Shown: positions 36,274-48,714 of the stretch, piece after piece
Layout: every line of letters starts with the position of its first letter
How positions within the stretch are numbered: the first letter of the stretch is position 1
NCBI GenBank assembly: GCA_019009955.1
Contig: CM032229.1
Location: 2,918,501 to 2,982,500, forward strand
DNA from: Riptortus pedestris
Lineage: Eukaryota; Arthropoda; Insecta; Hemiptera; Alydidae
Length of the DNA: 64,000 nt
Direction: 5' to 3'
The notes under the pieces: model-generated
What the model was told of the DNA's origin: nothing
Seen by the model: the letters and a program-made list of their open reading frames with translations, nothing else
The model's database searches: none
Position numbers and translations under genes: made by a program

Positions 36274-36934
36274 GTTTAGTCTATAGACCTTTTCTTCCTG
36301 AACGTCCTCCAAGACCCATCGTTAAAGGTCCCACATGCAATCATCTGTGTTAACTAAGAACACTATTGGCTCTATCGATGGAAATGTAAAACTAAATCAC
36401 GCCATAAGTTCTATTCAAATAGGCTATTTCTCATTGAAAAAAATCGTTCAATAGAAAATTACTACTTAAATAAGACAAGCACTAAAGCATTTTATTTTTA
36501 CATATTCTTTCAATTTTTTTACCTAACGTATCAATAAACTAAACCAATTCTACAAATCCTAGTAGAAACTAACTAATCCTGACTTTCCCACTTCATAAAA
36601 TTCCCACACCAAATACTACAGCCATTATTAACAGCTACAATGTTGTAGTAACCAGTAAGTAAGTGGAGGTTTGCAATTTATGATAAGATGCGTCATTCTA
36701 TAGGTGTGATATCGATTCCTATAAATATTGATTATCTGGGATAATTGATGATAATCAATGCCATTGTGAAACCTCTTTGCTTCCATCATGCTCCAGCTGA
36801 AGGAGGTTATGTAACCAGTCCGCCGCCTCACTACCGACAAGTACTTACAATAGACACTACTTATACGCTGACAACTTCCTTACCATTTGGCGTCCCCGCT
36901 TAAATTATTTGTGTTTATCATCAATAAATTACTC

Positions 36935-36965
<31 letters not shown>

Positions 36966-38207
36966 TTATTCTGATAATATGTATCACAGGAATTTATGTA
37001 AATGCCACAATTCCAAAGATTATTATTTCAATTTAAACTAAATATCAAGTTGGCAATTTCGGACCGATACGATTGTGTTTAGATATCAAGCAGTGTAAAT
37101 TTTAAATATACAGAAAAATGTTGTATAAAACATTTTTTATTTTTACGCAATATATTGCAATTGATGTATTGAGTGTTTCATTTTGTGAATATTGATAAAG
37201 GTATTTGTACTTTCGCGTTTTCAGCGATCATTTAATACTCACAAAATGGATTTCTATAAATTCTACTCCAGAATTAAAAGAATAATATTAAGAAGACCTT
37301 TTTCTAACTTCAAAAGGTTTGATAAAAACACCTAATTTCTTTCGGTCTTTTAATTAATATTTGGTTATTTGAAACTGGGGTTATTTAGTAATTTTACTTA
37401 GGGGGTTCAATTCGTCTCTGTTTGTAGTATTGTAGGAAAATAAAGATTAACGGTGAATCCTAGACTTAATTAGTAGTATTAAAAAAAACGGTTTTCTATA
37501 AGGGCTTGGACCTTCCTAGATAACTCAAGGAATGGGTTCAATGCACGGCTTTCAAACCTAGTTAGTTCTGCTTTTTAGTCAGAATGGTAGTTTGCCGCAA
37601 TAAGTAAACATCTTTCGAATAGTATCAATACTAACTTTCTTATTGTCATGTAAAGTTCAGAACTACTTATCATCATCAGATACCTTCCAAATATATAGTT
37701 TTATCTACGACAAAATAAATAACTTAAGTTAAATTTATAACAGAAAAGTTATTATGGTTAAACGAATATGGTCTCCTCCATGGCGTGCACATTTACGTAG
37801 GTAATATGGTTGACGTCTTTTAAAAAGTATAAATATATTTTAAGCCTCAAATGGGACTAAATAGCATACTTTTCATATTCAAATGGCCTGTAACATGTTT
37901 GAAATCTATTTTACATCCACACAAGACCTAATAAACGGAACAAAATTATAACTAGCCTCAAGACTTTTTTATTGGCAATGAGCTAATTAAAAAAAAACAT
38001 TTCACCCAACATCATTTTCTCAAAACATATTTAGCGAGATTTTTTATTGTTTTTTATTTTTAAATATCCTTTATTGAGTTCTTACAAGAAATTTTAAGTA
38101 ATTTACAGTGTTCCTTCTGACCACTACAATATTAAAAAAATACACAAAAACAAGATTTCCTATTTAAATATAAGACTGTTTATAAATGCAATTGCCTTAT
38201 AAGTAGG
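36274..38207. other. AT-rich DNA; (TA)n at 36936-36960
   Basis: No exon, RNA or element ends recognised apart from the microsatellite. Confidence 0.5.
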
Positions 38208-38478
38208 CAAGATTTGAAAAACTTAGTGGTCAGCTTACGGATATATGTCATTATGATAGGTAAGTCTGAAATTACATTATATAGTAGCAAATCATATTTT
38301 GGCCTCAACTACTCTCTGATTGTCTAGAGGTTCTCATGTATATGGCTTTCCACAGCACACGCCAATGTTAAGATATTGCATGATGTACTGGCCACGCGGG
38401 TATTTGAGGTTAAATCAGGTTAAATTTCGAACTAGATTAAAGATTACATGAGGTAATGGATCTCCCTGTCCTAAGCCA
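38208..38478 (+). repeat. Duplicated block A+B of the 38-41 kb repeat complex
   Basis: Block A (38208-38265, AACTTAGTGGTCAGCTTACG) reappears inverted at about 40247-40305. Block B (38283-38478, GCAAATCATATTTTGGCC and CTAGAGGTTCTC) reappears in direct orientation at 39535-39751. Confidence 0.75.
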
Positions 38479-38529
38479 GTACTCACTCAAATAGAACAGT
38501 ATTTGCCATTTAGGTTTGGAATAAAGTAC

Positions 38530-38992
38530 TTCACGATTTAAATGCTAAAAAAGGTAATAAAAAAACGTATGTAACAATATTTGTTACACGTACATTAAAT
38601 TTCAACAAATGATGTTATTTTTTTAAAAAATATATTCTGTCAAGTTTTTGATCCGTCGTATAATAACAGAGATATTATGAATTTCGAAATTCCCCATCTA
38701 AACACCGCCACTGGTCCGATTTCAGTCGCTAACGACCTTGATCTTTATTTTTACATAAGGCGTTTAAGTAAAAAGTTTGGTTACGATTAAAAAAAAATAC
38801 GATTGCTAGAGTATTAATAATAGACGCTATTAATAGATATATTAATAAATATATAAGTATATTATATAAAGTTTTGAACGGAGCTCATTTTCGTCATCTC
38901 CTAGGTAGTATCGATCGACATTTGAAGATATGTTTCAAAAATCGCGCCATGAGTTCAACGCTAGCTTAGCTGATGTCCCTTAAGGAGGAAAT
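38530..38992 (-). mobile_element. HINE-like element, copy 10, decayed
   Basis: Minus-strand family blocks GATCCGTCGTATAATAACAG, CTGGTCCGATTTCAGTCG, TTTTCGTCATCTCCTAGGTA and GACATTTGAAG end in a mutated palindrome (CCCTTAAGGAGGAAATC). The stem-loop end is missing. Confidence 0.7.
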
Positions 38993-39120
38993 CGCTCTCC
39001 CTCTCTCTCAGTCTCTTGGTTGCAACCCATTTCTCCAAAATTCCCAATAATTAATAATAATGAATAATTAAACTCATAAGCATGGACTACATGATGACAT
39101 AAATCGTGTCTATTATTGAT

Positions 39121-39522
39121 AATGGTGGCAAAGGACCCTCAACGTAGAGATCCTACAGCATACGCCTTGGTTAAAATTAACGTTGGCATTCCTAAAGTGA
39201 CGTTATGGTCACAGAAATGTAGCATACGGCATGACCTTATGTTTCATTTCAAACAAATCCGGTTAAATTTCGAGATAGATTATCATTATGTATTAACATT
39301 CACTTTGTGCTAATATGGCTAATTAGGACGTGTTATATATGGGACACCAACCTTCTCTAGTCAGGAGGGGACTAAGGATTTAATGAGTTCGTTACTAAAT
39401 AAATTCCTAGTTTACCAGACAGGGAATGGAACTCGCCACTCTAGGTTTACTATGATATATTAAGACCAACGCTTTAACTCACTTGGCTAAACTGTACCCC
39501 ACTAATTGAATCTATAAAATTA
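39121..39522. repeat. Inverted-duplication arm, left (contains SINE copy 4)
   Basis: Non-SINE block C (39121-39300; GGCATTCCTAAAGTGACGTT, CCGGTTAAATTTCGAG) plus the adjoining minus-strand SINE and a short tail match, in reverse complement, 40629-41050. The arms are about 400 bases with perhaps 10-15 percent divergence by eye. Confidence 0.8.
39308..39500 (-). mobile_element. tRNA-derived SINE, copy 4
   Basis: Minus-strand SINE: GTGCTAATATGGCTAATTAG, TAGTCAGGAGGGGACTAAGG, AATAAATTCCTAGTTTACC, CACTCTAGGTTTAC, and the A-box end CTCACTTGGCTAAACTGTAC. Confidence 0.8.
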
Positions 39523-39534
39523 AATTATATAATG

Positions 39535-39751
39535 TAGTAAATCATATTTTTGCCCTCAACTACACCCTGAGCGCCTAGAGGTTCTCGTGTAAATGGCCTT
39601 CAACAGCTCACGCCAAAGTTAAGATATTCCATGAAGTAATATTCTGGCCACAGGAATATCTGAGGGACTTTATATTTCGGATTAGATAAACTAGTAAATT
39701 TCGGGCTAGGTTAAACATTACATGAGATAATGGATCTCCTTGTAAACCAGG
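39535..39751 (+). repeat. Second copy of block B
   Basis: GTAAATCATATTTTTGCCC, CCTAGAGGTTCTCGTGTAAA and ATTACATGAGATAATGGATC match 38283-38478 in direct orientation, with substitutions and a few indels. Confidence 0.75.
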
Positions 39752-40400
39752 GGTAGCCTCAAAGCTAACAGAGATACCGACACCGTTTCAAAAGGACTAA
39801 CTTGATAACGAGCTAAGAATAAATAATTTTTAGTAAATGTATTGCAATTCCGATGATAATCTATGCCGACAAATGATGTAATAACAATAAATATAAAGAA
39901 GTGTTTATTGATAGTTTCTTTATATTTTAAAATTGAAATAGACAATAATTGATGAGCCTGTTAGAGAGTAATAATTCTATTAGGAGTCAGCTCTTAGGAG
40001 CTGGTTAATAAAGGCCCCAGCGAGTATTCAAATCAGAGACGAGGCACCACAGCTACTGCACTCTCTAATAATATTTTATTGTACGATTGGCCAACTAGCA
40101 TCATCATCATCAACTCTCACAGCTAGCCATTAGCAGCACCAATTCGAATAACTAACCTTCCACTAGGACGGTTACATTACCTCACCAAATAACTCTTGTG
40201 TATAACCTCCACTATCGTACAAGAGTAAGAAAAGTACATCAAATTTCAAATATCGTAATGGCATATATCCGTAAGCTGACCACTAAGTTTTTTCAAATGT
40301 TGTAAACACGAAAATAAGCCACTCATCAATGAAATAGGTAATTATGACAAACAAAGCACTCCGAGATACATACGTGCACAAAAGAAGAAGCCACACTTAA
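39752..40400. other. Unique spacer of the 38-41 kb repeat complex
   Basis: Contains the inverted copy of block A at 40247-40305. No coding similarity elsewhere. Confidence 0.5.
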
Positions 40401-40560
40401 TTATTTATTCTTACAACAATCGCATTTCGCAACTGGGGCGATTTAGCGACGAATTTCTTAAATTCCTAAAATCGCTTTATTATATTTACGTAAAAATGCT
40501 CATTTCTGCAAATACTCTCAGTTTGGTCCTATATTATAATTTTTTGTTAATGTTGTTATG
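40400..40560 (-). repeat. Dispersed repeat, copy 2
   Basis: Reverse-complement match to 705-850. GATTTAGCGACGAATT and TCATTTCTGCAAATAC correspond to CGCTAAATCG and TTTGCAGAAATGA there. Confidence 0.65.
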
Positions 40561-40628
40561 TCATGTAGTAACTCTGTCGAAGTGTATGACAGGTCTATGT
40601 GAGTCCTTAAATAGCAGTCAGTAATTTT

Positions 40629-41050
40629 AATTTTGTAGATTCAATTATTGAGGTACGGTTTAGCCAAGTGAGTTAAAGTGTTGGCCTTAATTATCATATT
40701 AAACCTAGAGTGGCGAGTACCATTCCCTGTCTGGTAAACTAGGAACTTATTTAGTAACGAACACTCATTAAATCCTTAGTCCCATCCTGACTAGTAAAGG
40801 TTGGTGTCCTATATATAACCCGGCCTAGTTAGCCACTGTAGCACAAAGTGGACGTTATTGAATAATAATAATAATGTAGCTCGAAATTTAACCGGATTTT
40901 TTTTTTAAATGAAACATAAAGACATGTCGTATGCTTTATTTCTGTGACCTAAACGTCACTTTAGGAATGTCAACGTCCATTTTAACGTAGGCGTGTTCAG
41001 TTGAGTTACGTAATGATCTCTACGTAGAGGGGGCCCCTTGCTACCAACGT
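40629..41050. repeat. Inverted-duplication arm, right (contains SINE copy 5)
   Basis: Mirror of 39121-39522: a SINE on the plus strand followed by inverted block C (CTCGAAATTTAACCGGAT, AACGTCACTTTAGGAATGTC). Confidence 0.8.
40651..40880 (+). mobile_element. tRNA-derived SINE, copy 5
   Basis: The best-preserved 5' head in the window: A box region GGTTTAGCCAAGTGAGTTAA, then CTAGAGTGGCGAGTACCATT as a mutated B box region. The body has AGGAACTTATTTAGTAACGA, CTTAGTCCCATCCTGACTAG and CTAGTTAGCCACTGTAGCAC, with an (AAT)n tail. Confidence 0.85.
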
Positions 41051-41052
41051 AG

Positions 41053-41056
41053 AGAG

Positions 41057-41107
<51 letters not shown>
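41053..41107. repeat. (GA)n microsatellite
   Basis: GA array directly abutting a 5'-truncated HINE at the position where other copies carry (TA)n. Confidence 0.9.
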
Positions 41108-41111
<4 letters not shown>

Positions 41112-41585
41112 TATATTTGTCCGACAACGCGATTAATTTTTGTTTAATCATTACTAAACTTGACATTTAAACGTTTTATGTAAAAATAAAGATCGCGTTC
41201 GTTAACGAGGTAGAGGCAGGGGAGGGGTAGAGTGTGTGAATTTCGAAAATTCGTTGTATCTTTGTCATTATACGTCGGATAGAAAAGCTATATCAAATAA
41301 AGTATTGCAAATTAAATGCTTTATAAATCTTGTGCATACATTTTTTCACTATCTTGATAGTAATCGAGATATTTGCAACTTTTTTTTTTTTTTAGTTTCG
41401 TCGCTCAGATTATACACACCTGGTCATGTCATATTAACAATTAGCTGTTACATAATGAAGCACTTTATTTGAAGCCTAAATACCAAATATTGTTCTCATA
41501 AAACTTTTACATTTTGAGATAAATGCAAATACGTGACTCACGTGGGAATTTTTTTTATTTAACCCAGCCCCCTGCGTGACTGGCT
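41108..41585 (+). mobile_element. HINE-like element, copy 11, 5'-truncated
   Basis: It begins TTTATATATTTGTCCGACAA, passes TTTTTGTTTAATCATTACTA, ATTATACGTCGGATAG and CACGTGGGAATT, and ends CCCAGCCCCCTGCGTGACTGG. The left half, including the terminal palindrome, is missing. Confidence 0.75.
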
Positions 41586-42700
41586 TTTTGATATTCTCCT
41601 TAGTCTATAATATATCTAATAAAAAAAAGTCGTCATGAGGTCCGAATCATTAGTGTGTTTAAAGTTTCTGAGATGATACATTTGCTGATGATATCTGAGG
41701 CAACTTACCTCAGAACCAGGCTACAACCGATGAAGGCGATGCAGGAGCTGGTAGGCTATGAGGCAAGGTGAGAGTTTACTGCAGCTCTTGCAGCAGAGCC
41801 TTTACTGCACTTTCTTATGCATCTTCAGGTGCATCCGAGAACTAATAGATCATCAAACGCCTCTTTACAGCCCTTCGCAACAACTCGCTTTCTCAATCAA
41901 CTCTCGTCCTTCTCTACAATTACACACTCAATATAATTCCATTACTAGTATCCACTAAACATGTTTACTGCCACAACAACCTGTAGCCTGCCAGCCCTTC
42001 TCCAATAGCAAAGTCAATAAATACAGTGAAAAAACAAACACAGATTGGTATTATCTTAATGAATATGTAAATAATTGACAAAACAAATAATTCAGTTTCA
42101 ATAATTTAATTAACTACTTTCGGTTAGGACCCATCAGACATAAACAGATTTCATTACTGAAATGTAATATGTTCCAAGACATAAATAAAGAAACCGTATA
42201 ACTGATAACTATTCTATAATAAATATATTTAATGAATGAAATATAAAAACTAATTAGATAGATATATATATTTATTTGTTTAAGATAAATCTTGTACAAA
42301 TAATAACAATATAGACACATTTTGATTCTTTTTTAGTCAGGCAAATCCTACGTGCTTTTTACAATAAACGGTGACATAGATTTCATGAAGTGAATTTAAT
42401 ATATTTCAATTTCAATAATTCTAATTTACTCACTTCTAATTCTAATGGTAAAATTACTTTAACGCTGTTCAATGGTATCATTGCAATTTTTTGAACAGCT
42501 AAAATAACAATATATGTTCTATACGAATGTTCGCCTTAAACATGCCCACAATAGAATAAATAACGAAAACACTCACAAAAAGTATGAAAACTAATTATGT
42601 TTCCCTAATTTATTTAACTATTTTTCTTGAATATGGTCATCTCCAATAATAATTGTACATTATTACAGTTGGAATCTAACTCTTAGTTTCTGCGAATCTC
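41586..42700. other. Unique DNA; TGCA-rich stretch at 41730-41960
   Basis: GATGCAGG, CTGCAG, TATGCATC and GTGCATCC occur between 41730 and 41840. No exon recognised. Confidence 0.4.
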
Positions 42701-43363
42701 AGAAATATAGGAGCTGCGTCAACTAAGCAGATTTCCCATATGTTCAAGTGACACTACTGACCCCAACTCAGCATATATTCTCTATTTCCAAAAAACAAAT
42801 ATCAGAAGAGTAGTTGAGAAGTGGGAGGTCTATAATATCATAATTGATGTGACTATCACACTAACTATTGACATGTATCACACATAATAAAGGTCCGTCA
42901 AAAACAGTAATAGGAATTTATTCTTGTAATAATACGTTTCGTGATATATTCTCTTATGTTTAAAGTGTGATGACTGAATGTGGGGGTTTATTGAAGACTA
43001 ATAATTGCCAATATTGAAGACACATTTATAGAACATTTGATTTTCAATAATATTGGATCTATAAAATTTTTAGATATGCCGTGTAATAAGGAAGATATTT
43101 TGAATTTTCGAAATTCCCCACTAAACACCCTCACTCAATTGTCCGATTTTAGCCGTTCACGAAATTGATGTTTTGTTTTACATAGAACGTTCAAATATCG
43201 AGTTTGGTATCGACCAAACAAAAATTTCGACCTCTAGAGAGCCAACAGACTATATATAATTTTGAACGGACCTCCTAGTAAATGGACATTATGGACATTT
43301 TTTCAAATATCGCCTCATGAATACGACCTCATTATCTGATTTTCCCGTATGTGAAATTTGCTA
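42701..43363 (-). mobile_element. HINE-like element, copy 12
   Basis: Minus-strand copy: a decayed stem-loop end (GGAGCTGCGTCAACTAAG), CAGATTTCCC, then TCCGATTTTAGCCGTTCACG, CAAATATCGAGTTTGGTATC and a short TATATATA core. It ends at GTGAAATTTGCTA, a mutated palindrome half. Confidence 0.75.
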
Positions 43364-43472
43364 AAAATAAATAAGTACCAACCACTGTTAAAGGCTAGTG
43401 ATATTTTGTCATCTCCAAATCAGCCAGCTGATTTCGTTCCCTAATGAATTTATTAGACCTTAATATATTTGG

Positions 43473-43499
43473 TTGTGTGTGTGTGTGTGTGTGTGTGTT
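43473..43499. repeat. (GT)n microsatellite
   Basis: About 13 GT dinucleotides. Confidence 0.9.
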
Positions 43500-43828
43500 T
43501 GTACAAAATTAGGTTATATTATTTTATTATTTATTAACGTCCACTTTTTAGGTTATATTATATAAATATAATTATGATATATTATATAAATATAGTTAAA
43601 ATAAATTTATATTACATTACATAAATAGTAAAATATTTTAAATCAATTAAATTCAACAATAAACTTTGATAAAAAGCTTACCGACACCTATTTTTTTTAA
43701 TACAAATTTGGTTTACCAACTGAAGTTTTCATGCTCTCTTTAATTATTTGTAAAACCATTTTCTTCCCAAGCCAGAATTTAAGCCTTCATGTAAATTTAT
43801 GATGTGTTCTAAATTAACGTCCTATTAT

Positions 43829-43975
43829 TGCTGCTATGGCTAATTGGGACGGGTTATTTACAGGTTACAACCCTTCTCTAAATAAATTCTTATTGCCCAG
43901 GCGAGACTTGAACCCATGGTTCTTGCTTTAGGGAGTACATTAAGACCCATACTTATAATGCGAACCTGACGCTAC
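43829..43975 (-). mobile_element. tRNA-derived SINE, copy 6
   Basis: Minus-strand SINE: ATGGCTAATTGGGACGGGTT, ATTTACAGGTTACAACCC, AATTCTTATTGCCCAGGCGA and a decayed B box TTGAACC. It has a deletion in the middle. Confidence 0.7.
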
Positions 43976-44059
43976 TTGAGAAAATTTAAATTGTGTATTT
44001 TATTCTTTCTATAAACACCCACTCCTCCAGATGCCAGCTATTATAATACACTTTAAATA

Positions 44060-44150
44060 CTGTTTTTGGAGACGATCAAAAAACAAAAATTAAGACCGCT
44101 AGAGCCTTGGCAGACAAGTTGGAACTTTTATCGAAAATGGCGCCTTTAGT
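44060..44150 (-). mobile_element. HINE-like fragment
   Basis: GACGATCAAAAAACAAAAAT, GACCGCTAGAGC and CAGACAAG match the family's region beside the core, in minus orientation. There are no element ends. Confidence 0.5.
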
Positions 44151-44313
44151 GCAACCCGAACAAATCATTTAAAAAAACTTAAATGACGAAAACCTTAGTT
44201 ATACTTCTCCCGAGATGTAGGACGGTTGAAGAACCAATTCATCGGCATCAATAAAAATACTTTATTGATTTATACTTCTATCTGGTCTTGTTATTTATTA
44301 GTATAATCACAAG

Positions 44314-45180
44314 TCGAGTTAATTATTGGCCGTAGCTTGATGTATGATTAAGTGGGTTTGATCAGTGACTGGTTGGAAGCTAAGAGAAGGATAGAAGCTG
44401 CCTGATGCATGTAGGTGCATAGGATGCATCCTGCTGCAGATATATTGCAGCAACAGCTTGTGCAACCTCTTCCTTCCAGCTGAGTGATATATATTTTTGA
44501 TTATAACGAAGCCCTTAGAGAATGTGCCCAGTGAAGATGGATTCGCCGCGAATCGAGATTTGTGGAGGATCCTTGAAGAATGCAGCATGAAAGTACTAAT
44601 TGCATCTGTATGCATCTCAAATGCAATTTATTCTCCAAAGAGACCTTTAGGTGCAACACTTAAATTATTTCCAATAACACCTTATTATGTAAGCGCTCCT
44701 CTCTGTAATTATTGCTTTTAACCTTTAGATGATAGTCTGAAAAGGGAAAAAAAACATAAGGAAATTGCTTGTTTTCCGATCCGTGGAGAATTGATAATCT
44801 GGGAGCTCAAACGGCAAGATTTAGCGAACATAATGAGGTTGTTCCGAAGAGAGCAGTTATACTTTGAATCTATTAAGTTCGACAGATTGGTGTCAAAAGG
44901 CCCAAAATTGGCTCGTGGCTTGCCATTAGGTTTGCTTAGGCAATTAATAGGGCTTACCTGGTTAAGAAAACGCATTATCCATATCAACTCCCATTAAAAG
45001 ATAGCCGATAATCCTGTATTTAATTGCAATAGTTAAGCAGATGAGAAGGTGTGTAATAAACTTTTATTGGCGATAATTTAAGAGTTGCATTTAATACGCC
45101 CGTTGGATTATAAAGTGCATTTCAACTGCATACAGATGCAGATAGTACTAGAAATTCTGCATTCTCGAAGGAATCTCCAC
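44314..45180. promoter_or_regulatory. Unique block dense in TGCAT motifs; enhancer candidate
   Basis: Three TGCAT cores lie within about 30 bases near 44405-44435, with more at about 44600-44635 and 45115-45165. The block is less AT-rich than its surroundings, carries no transposon signature and shows no coding similarity. Such blocks in large developmental-gene introns can be enhancers, but this is inference only. Confidence 0.25.
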
Positions 45181-48100
45181 AAATGCACACTAAAGAGATC
45201 TTTTCAAGGATTTTCTTCAGGACTTCTTTTTAACACATATATCTGACAAATTGAAGAAGAACTTATTGCTATTGCAAAAGCTAATTTTGACGTCACCATA
45301 AGCCATATTAAAATATACAGTGTGAAAAACATGTTAGTGGACTTGATTACGAGTATAATTAAAGGAATTTTAATTTGCATGCTCGATCAACAGCCTAGCA
45401 GTCCTATGTCCAAAATAAAATGTAGATAAAGAGAAAAAAATACTTTTTTCCATACAAAATAGATTTTTTACATGTTTGATTTTTTGACTAACTAATTTTA
45501 AAAAAAGAAGTTTTTGCTATAAAATTAGTTTTAGTAACACTGATAATAGCCTTCAATTATATTAAAGTGATAATGCTTTTTAGAGGATATGCTAAATATA
45601 TTCACATGTTCTGAAAAGGAAAATATTAAGTGTCATACTCCATATACCGTTCGAAATTATATAGTTGCGTACATGAAGGTTTTTTTTATAGATAATAGTT
45701 CTAATTCACTACGGAATACTATCATTACTATGGTTTATAAATAATCTTCTTAAAGGGCTGATGTTGTACAATTGATTGACGTAGAAGCAGAAAACATATG
45801 GTCATGACATTACCAGTGTGTCATTTCAGCACGTGGGAAATCTGCTTAGTTTAAGCAGCTGGCATTTTGTGTTCTATTTGATATAGTTTTTTTTTTTGTT
45901 TTTTTTCTATTTCATTCAATGTACAGATTTCCGTGTAATAATTTAAATTAATGACTTCAAACAATACTACATAACTATTTCGAGTTTTTCAAATAGTATT
46001 TAATCAAACATTTTTGGGGAAAACACTTTCTTTTAGGGTTTTAGTATAGAAATAAGATTTAGTATGGAAGTAAGATTTTCAGTTGGTATAGAAATTCTGC
46101 ATAAGCTGAATGGATTTATTTGGTCCTCCTGGCCGGATCTAGCGTTGAGATAAGGGAGGTGCATATGCCTTTGGCAACATTAATTGGAGAATCGGCCTGT
46201 CCAAGTTTCTTCGGCAAATGGGAAGCGGTTCCTTTCCCGGTGACAGGAGTTGCGGCGTCGTTAGAGGCGGTCGTCTCTCTCCGGATTATTAAGCAAATCC
46301 ATAAAGAGGAGCTAGGACCTGAGGGGTTGGGCTTTCTCGGAGGATCGCCTCGAGGTTCATCTAACTTCCAGATCCGGATATCCACGGAGAACGAGAGAGA
46401 GCCGCGTCGTAGATAGCCCTTTCCTATGGCCATCCAGGAATGTCACCGAGATTCTCACAACCTCTAAAAGATCTATCATTCCCCCCTCAATTAAGTCTTC
46501 AAGGATCCTTCACAACTTGTGGAGTAATTACATGGTAATGGGGTAAGGGAGAGGTTACAGTCAGGCAGGTATGCAGCTGATCTAACAATGCAGCACCAAG
46601 CACCTTCTAAGGCAACTCACAACTCTCTCCGTCCTCTATCCTACTGCCCTCTAGCAATTCTAATGCCGAACTATAAGCAAGGAGACAGATGATCCTGTCC
46701 GTTTGAAGGAATTCCCGCATCCAGGTTTCAAAATGTCCAGGCAAAGTCATGGAGAACGATCACTGGATCCGATTTCCATGCTGTACAGAAAACCACCTCA
46801 TGCGTCTCTACGATGACATGTTTATAAAAGTCAGCAGGCCTGCGTGCCGATTTATACGAAAAATATAAGCGAGAGGCTTCAGAATTAATATTTGGAGTTC
46901 TGAGAGAGAACTCAAATAGAACATTAGAAGTACCGCCAAACTCGTATGTCGATCCTCATATTTAGAGGCCTGAAAGGAAATCAGAGAAACGTTCTTCGTA
47001 GACCTGGTGAAGAGGGCAAGAGGAAGGCTCATGCAGAGGTGGTTGGACCTCCTGACAAAATTCTTTTGAAGTTAAGAGTTCGTAATTTCTGATCGTGTAA
47101 AATGATCAAATGCTTTGCTAGAGGCGCAGGTATTCAAGGATCTCTGTTAGTCATTTCTTAACTCCTTCCACTGATTTATATGTATAATTGAAGTATATAT
47201 GTCTAATTTGGGAAAACATTAAAATTTGCAATTTATTTATGTCGCCCCCCCTCCTGTTTCTCCTCACTCCCCCTTCGTCGATTTCCACAAAAAGGGCAAG
47301 TGCACGACTAGACGATACAAATTCCTAGTTATGAAATTTCAACCCTTCAAAGCTAGTCGGGTTTTAGTTATTACGGATACATACATAATAATATATGCCA
47401 CGCCGAAGACAGTTCAAAAGGAATCAAGGAATGTCGTAATGAATAATTCCGTTGAAATAAACGTTTTTAGATAATAAGGAATGTTTTTTAGATTATAATA
47501 TTTCCTTTACTTTATTGAAGGAAATAAAAACATAGGAAGCAATCATCAAGCAATAGACCGATATCATTTAAATGATGTTTTTGCAAAATAAATCTTCTAT
47601 AAACAACTTTAGAAAAATTTGTGATGGTCTGAAAAAAGTATATTTCCAAAAAAAAAATCACACCTTATTCTCACTGGACACTAACTGGTATTTTAATTGG
47701 AGTATCACATGTACAATAATACTAACACCCTTCGTCTAGGATGTGTTGCTTTTTTTATTTCAGAATTGATGTTCTTGAAAGCTCGGAGGCGAGGCCTCAA
47801 AAAATAAAAAACAATTACATATAATGCATCATTTACTGCAAAACCGGAATAATTTAATATCTGGTGCAAACCTGAGTGCACTGATCAATCTTTAAGGTAT
47901 AAGGAAATTTTTTTGGAGTTGTTAGGGAATTCCATTAGGAAATTGTTGAATAAGGAGGAAGACATTAGTGGAGCTGTTCAAATTGGCGGGAGTGAGGGCG
48001 CACTCTGGTAGATATGTCTGGAATCAGAGCCTACTAATGTCCCCCGATATCTGCCTTTTAGCTAACACTTGTCCCCTCTGATGGCTCAATATCTCAATGT

Positions 48101-48714
48101 CTGAGTCTCCTTTTATCTGACCAGGAACCATGTCCCGATAGCCAAATTCTCAAAGCTATTAGCTGTTAATTGGTTACTCTCGGCGAATCGTATTGTAGAA
48201 ATTAGGGAATCCTTAAAATTCTTTGAATGTTTACATCTCCGCAGCGATCGCTGTTTGTTTTTCAAGCTTATCCCTAAAAAACATCCGTCCCGCATGGACT
48301 TAGTAAACGAAGCAATTTGCCCAGCTATGCAATGGATGACGTCATATCATACTTCCTTCCTATGTCTCTCTTTTTATGACCTCTATGTAAAAAATCCTGA
48401 AATTCATGCTGGAAGAGAAAAATAATTATAAAGTGTATTAACAAATTTCTGAGTGAGGCATAATAATAACTTTGAAGGGCTCTGGATAGTCAATAGGTAC
48501 TTGCCACGCCTCAATGTACTTGGTAAACCTAAAATCATTGACTAAATTCCCAAACGAGCTGTCGGATGTTATTAAGTACCCAACTGATTACATAAGAATA
48601 GTAGTTGTAGTTCTATACATTTTCCTGCTTCATTGTAGCGTACAGTTCAAATCCTCTATCTTGGTGTTCCAAGCGGGAATATATCCATTAGCATTCTGTG
48701 TCGGTTCTTATTAG
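45181..48714. other. Unique DNA with a GC-richer block at 46100-46440
   Basis: 46116-46433 is open on both strands without domain similarity. A HINE 3'-end remnant (CACGTGGGAAATCTGCTTAG) lies at 45831-45860. No other feature recognised. Confidence 0.4.

Noticed and set aside
46116..46433. 98- and 105-codon frames on opposite strands
   Set aside because: No domain similarity. Open frames are expected by chance in a GC-richer stretch. Kept only as a region worth checking.
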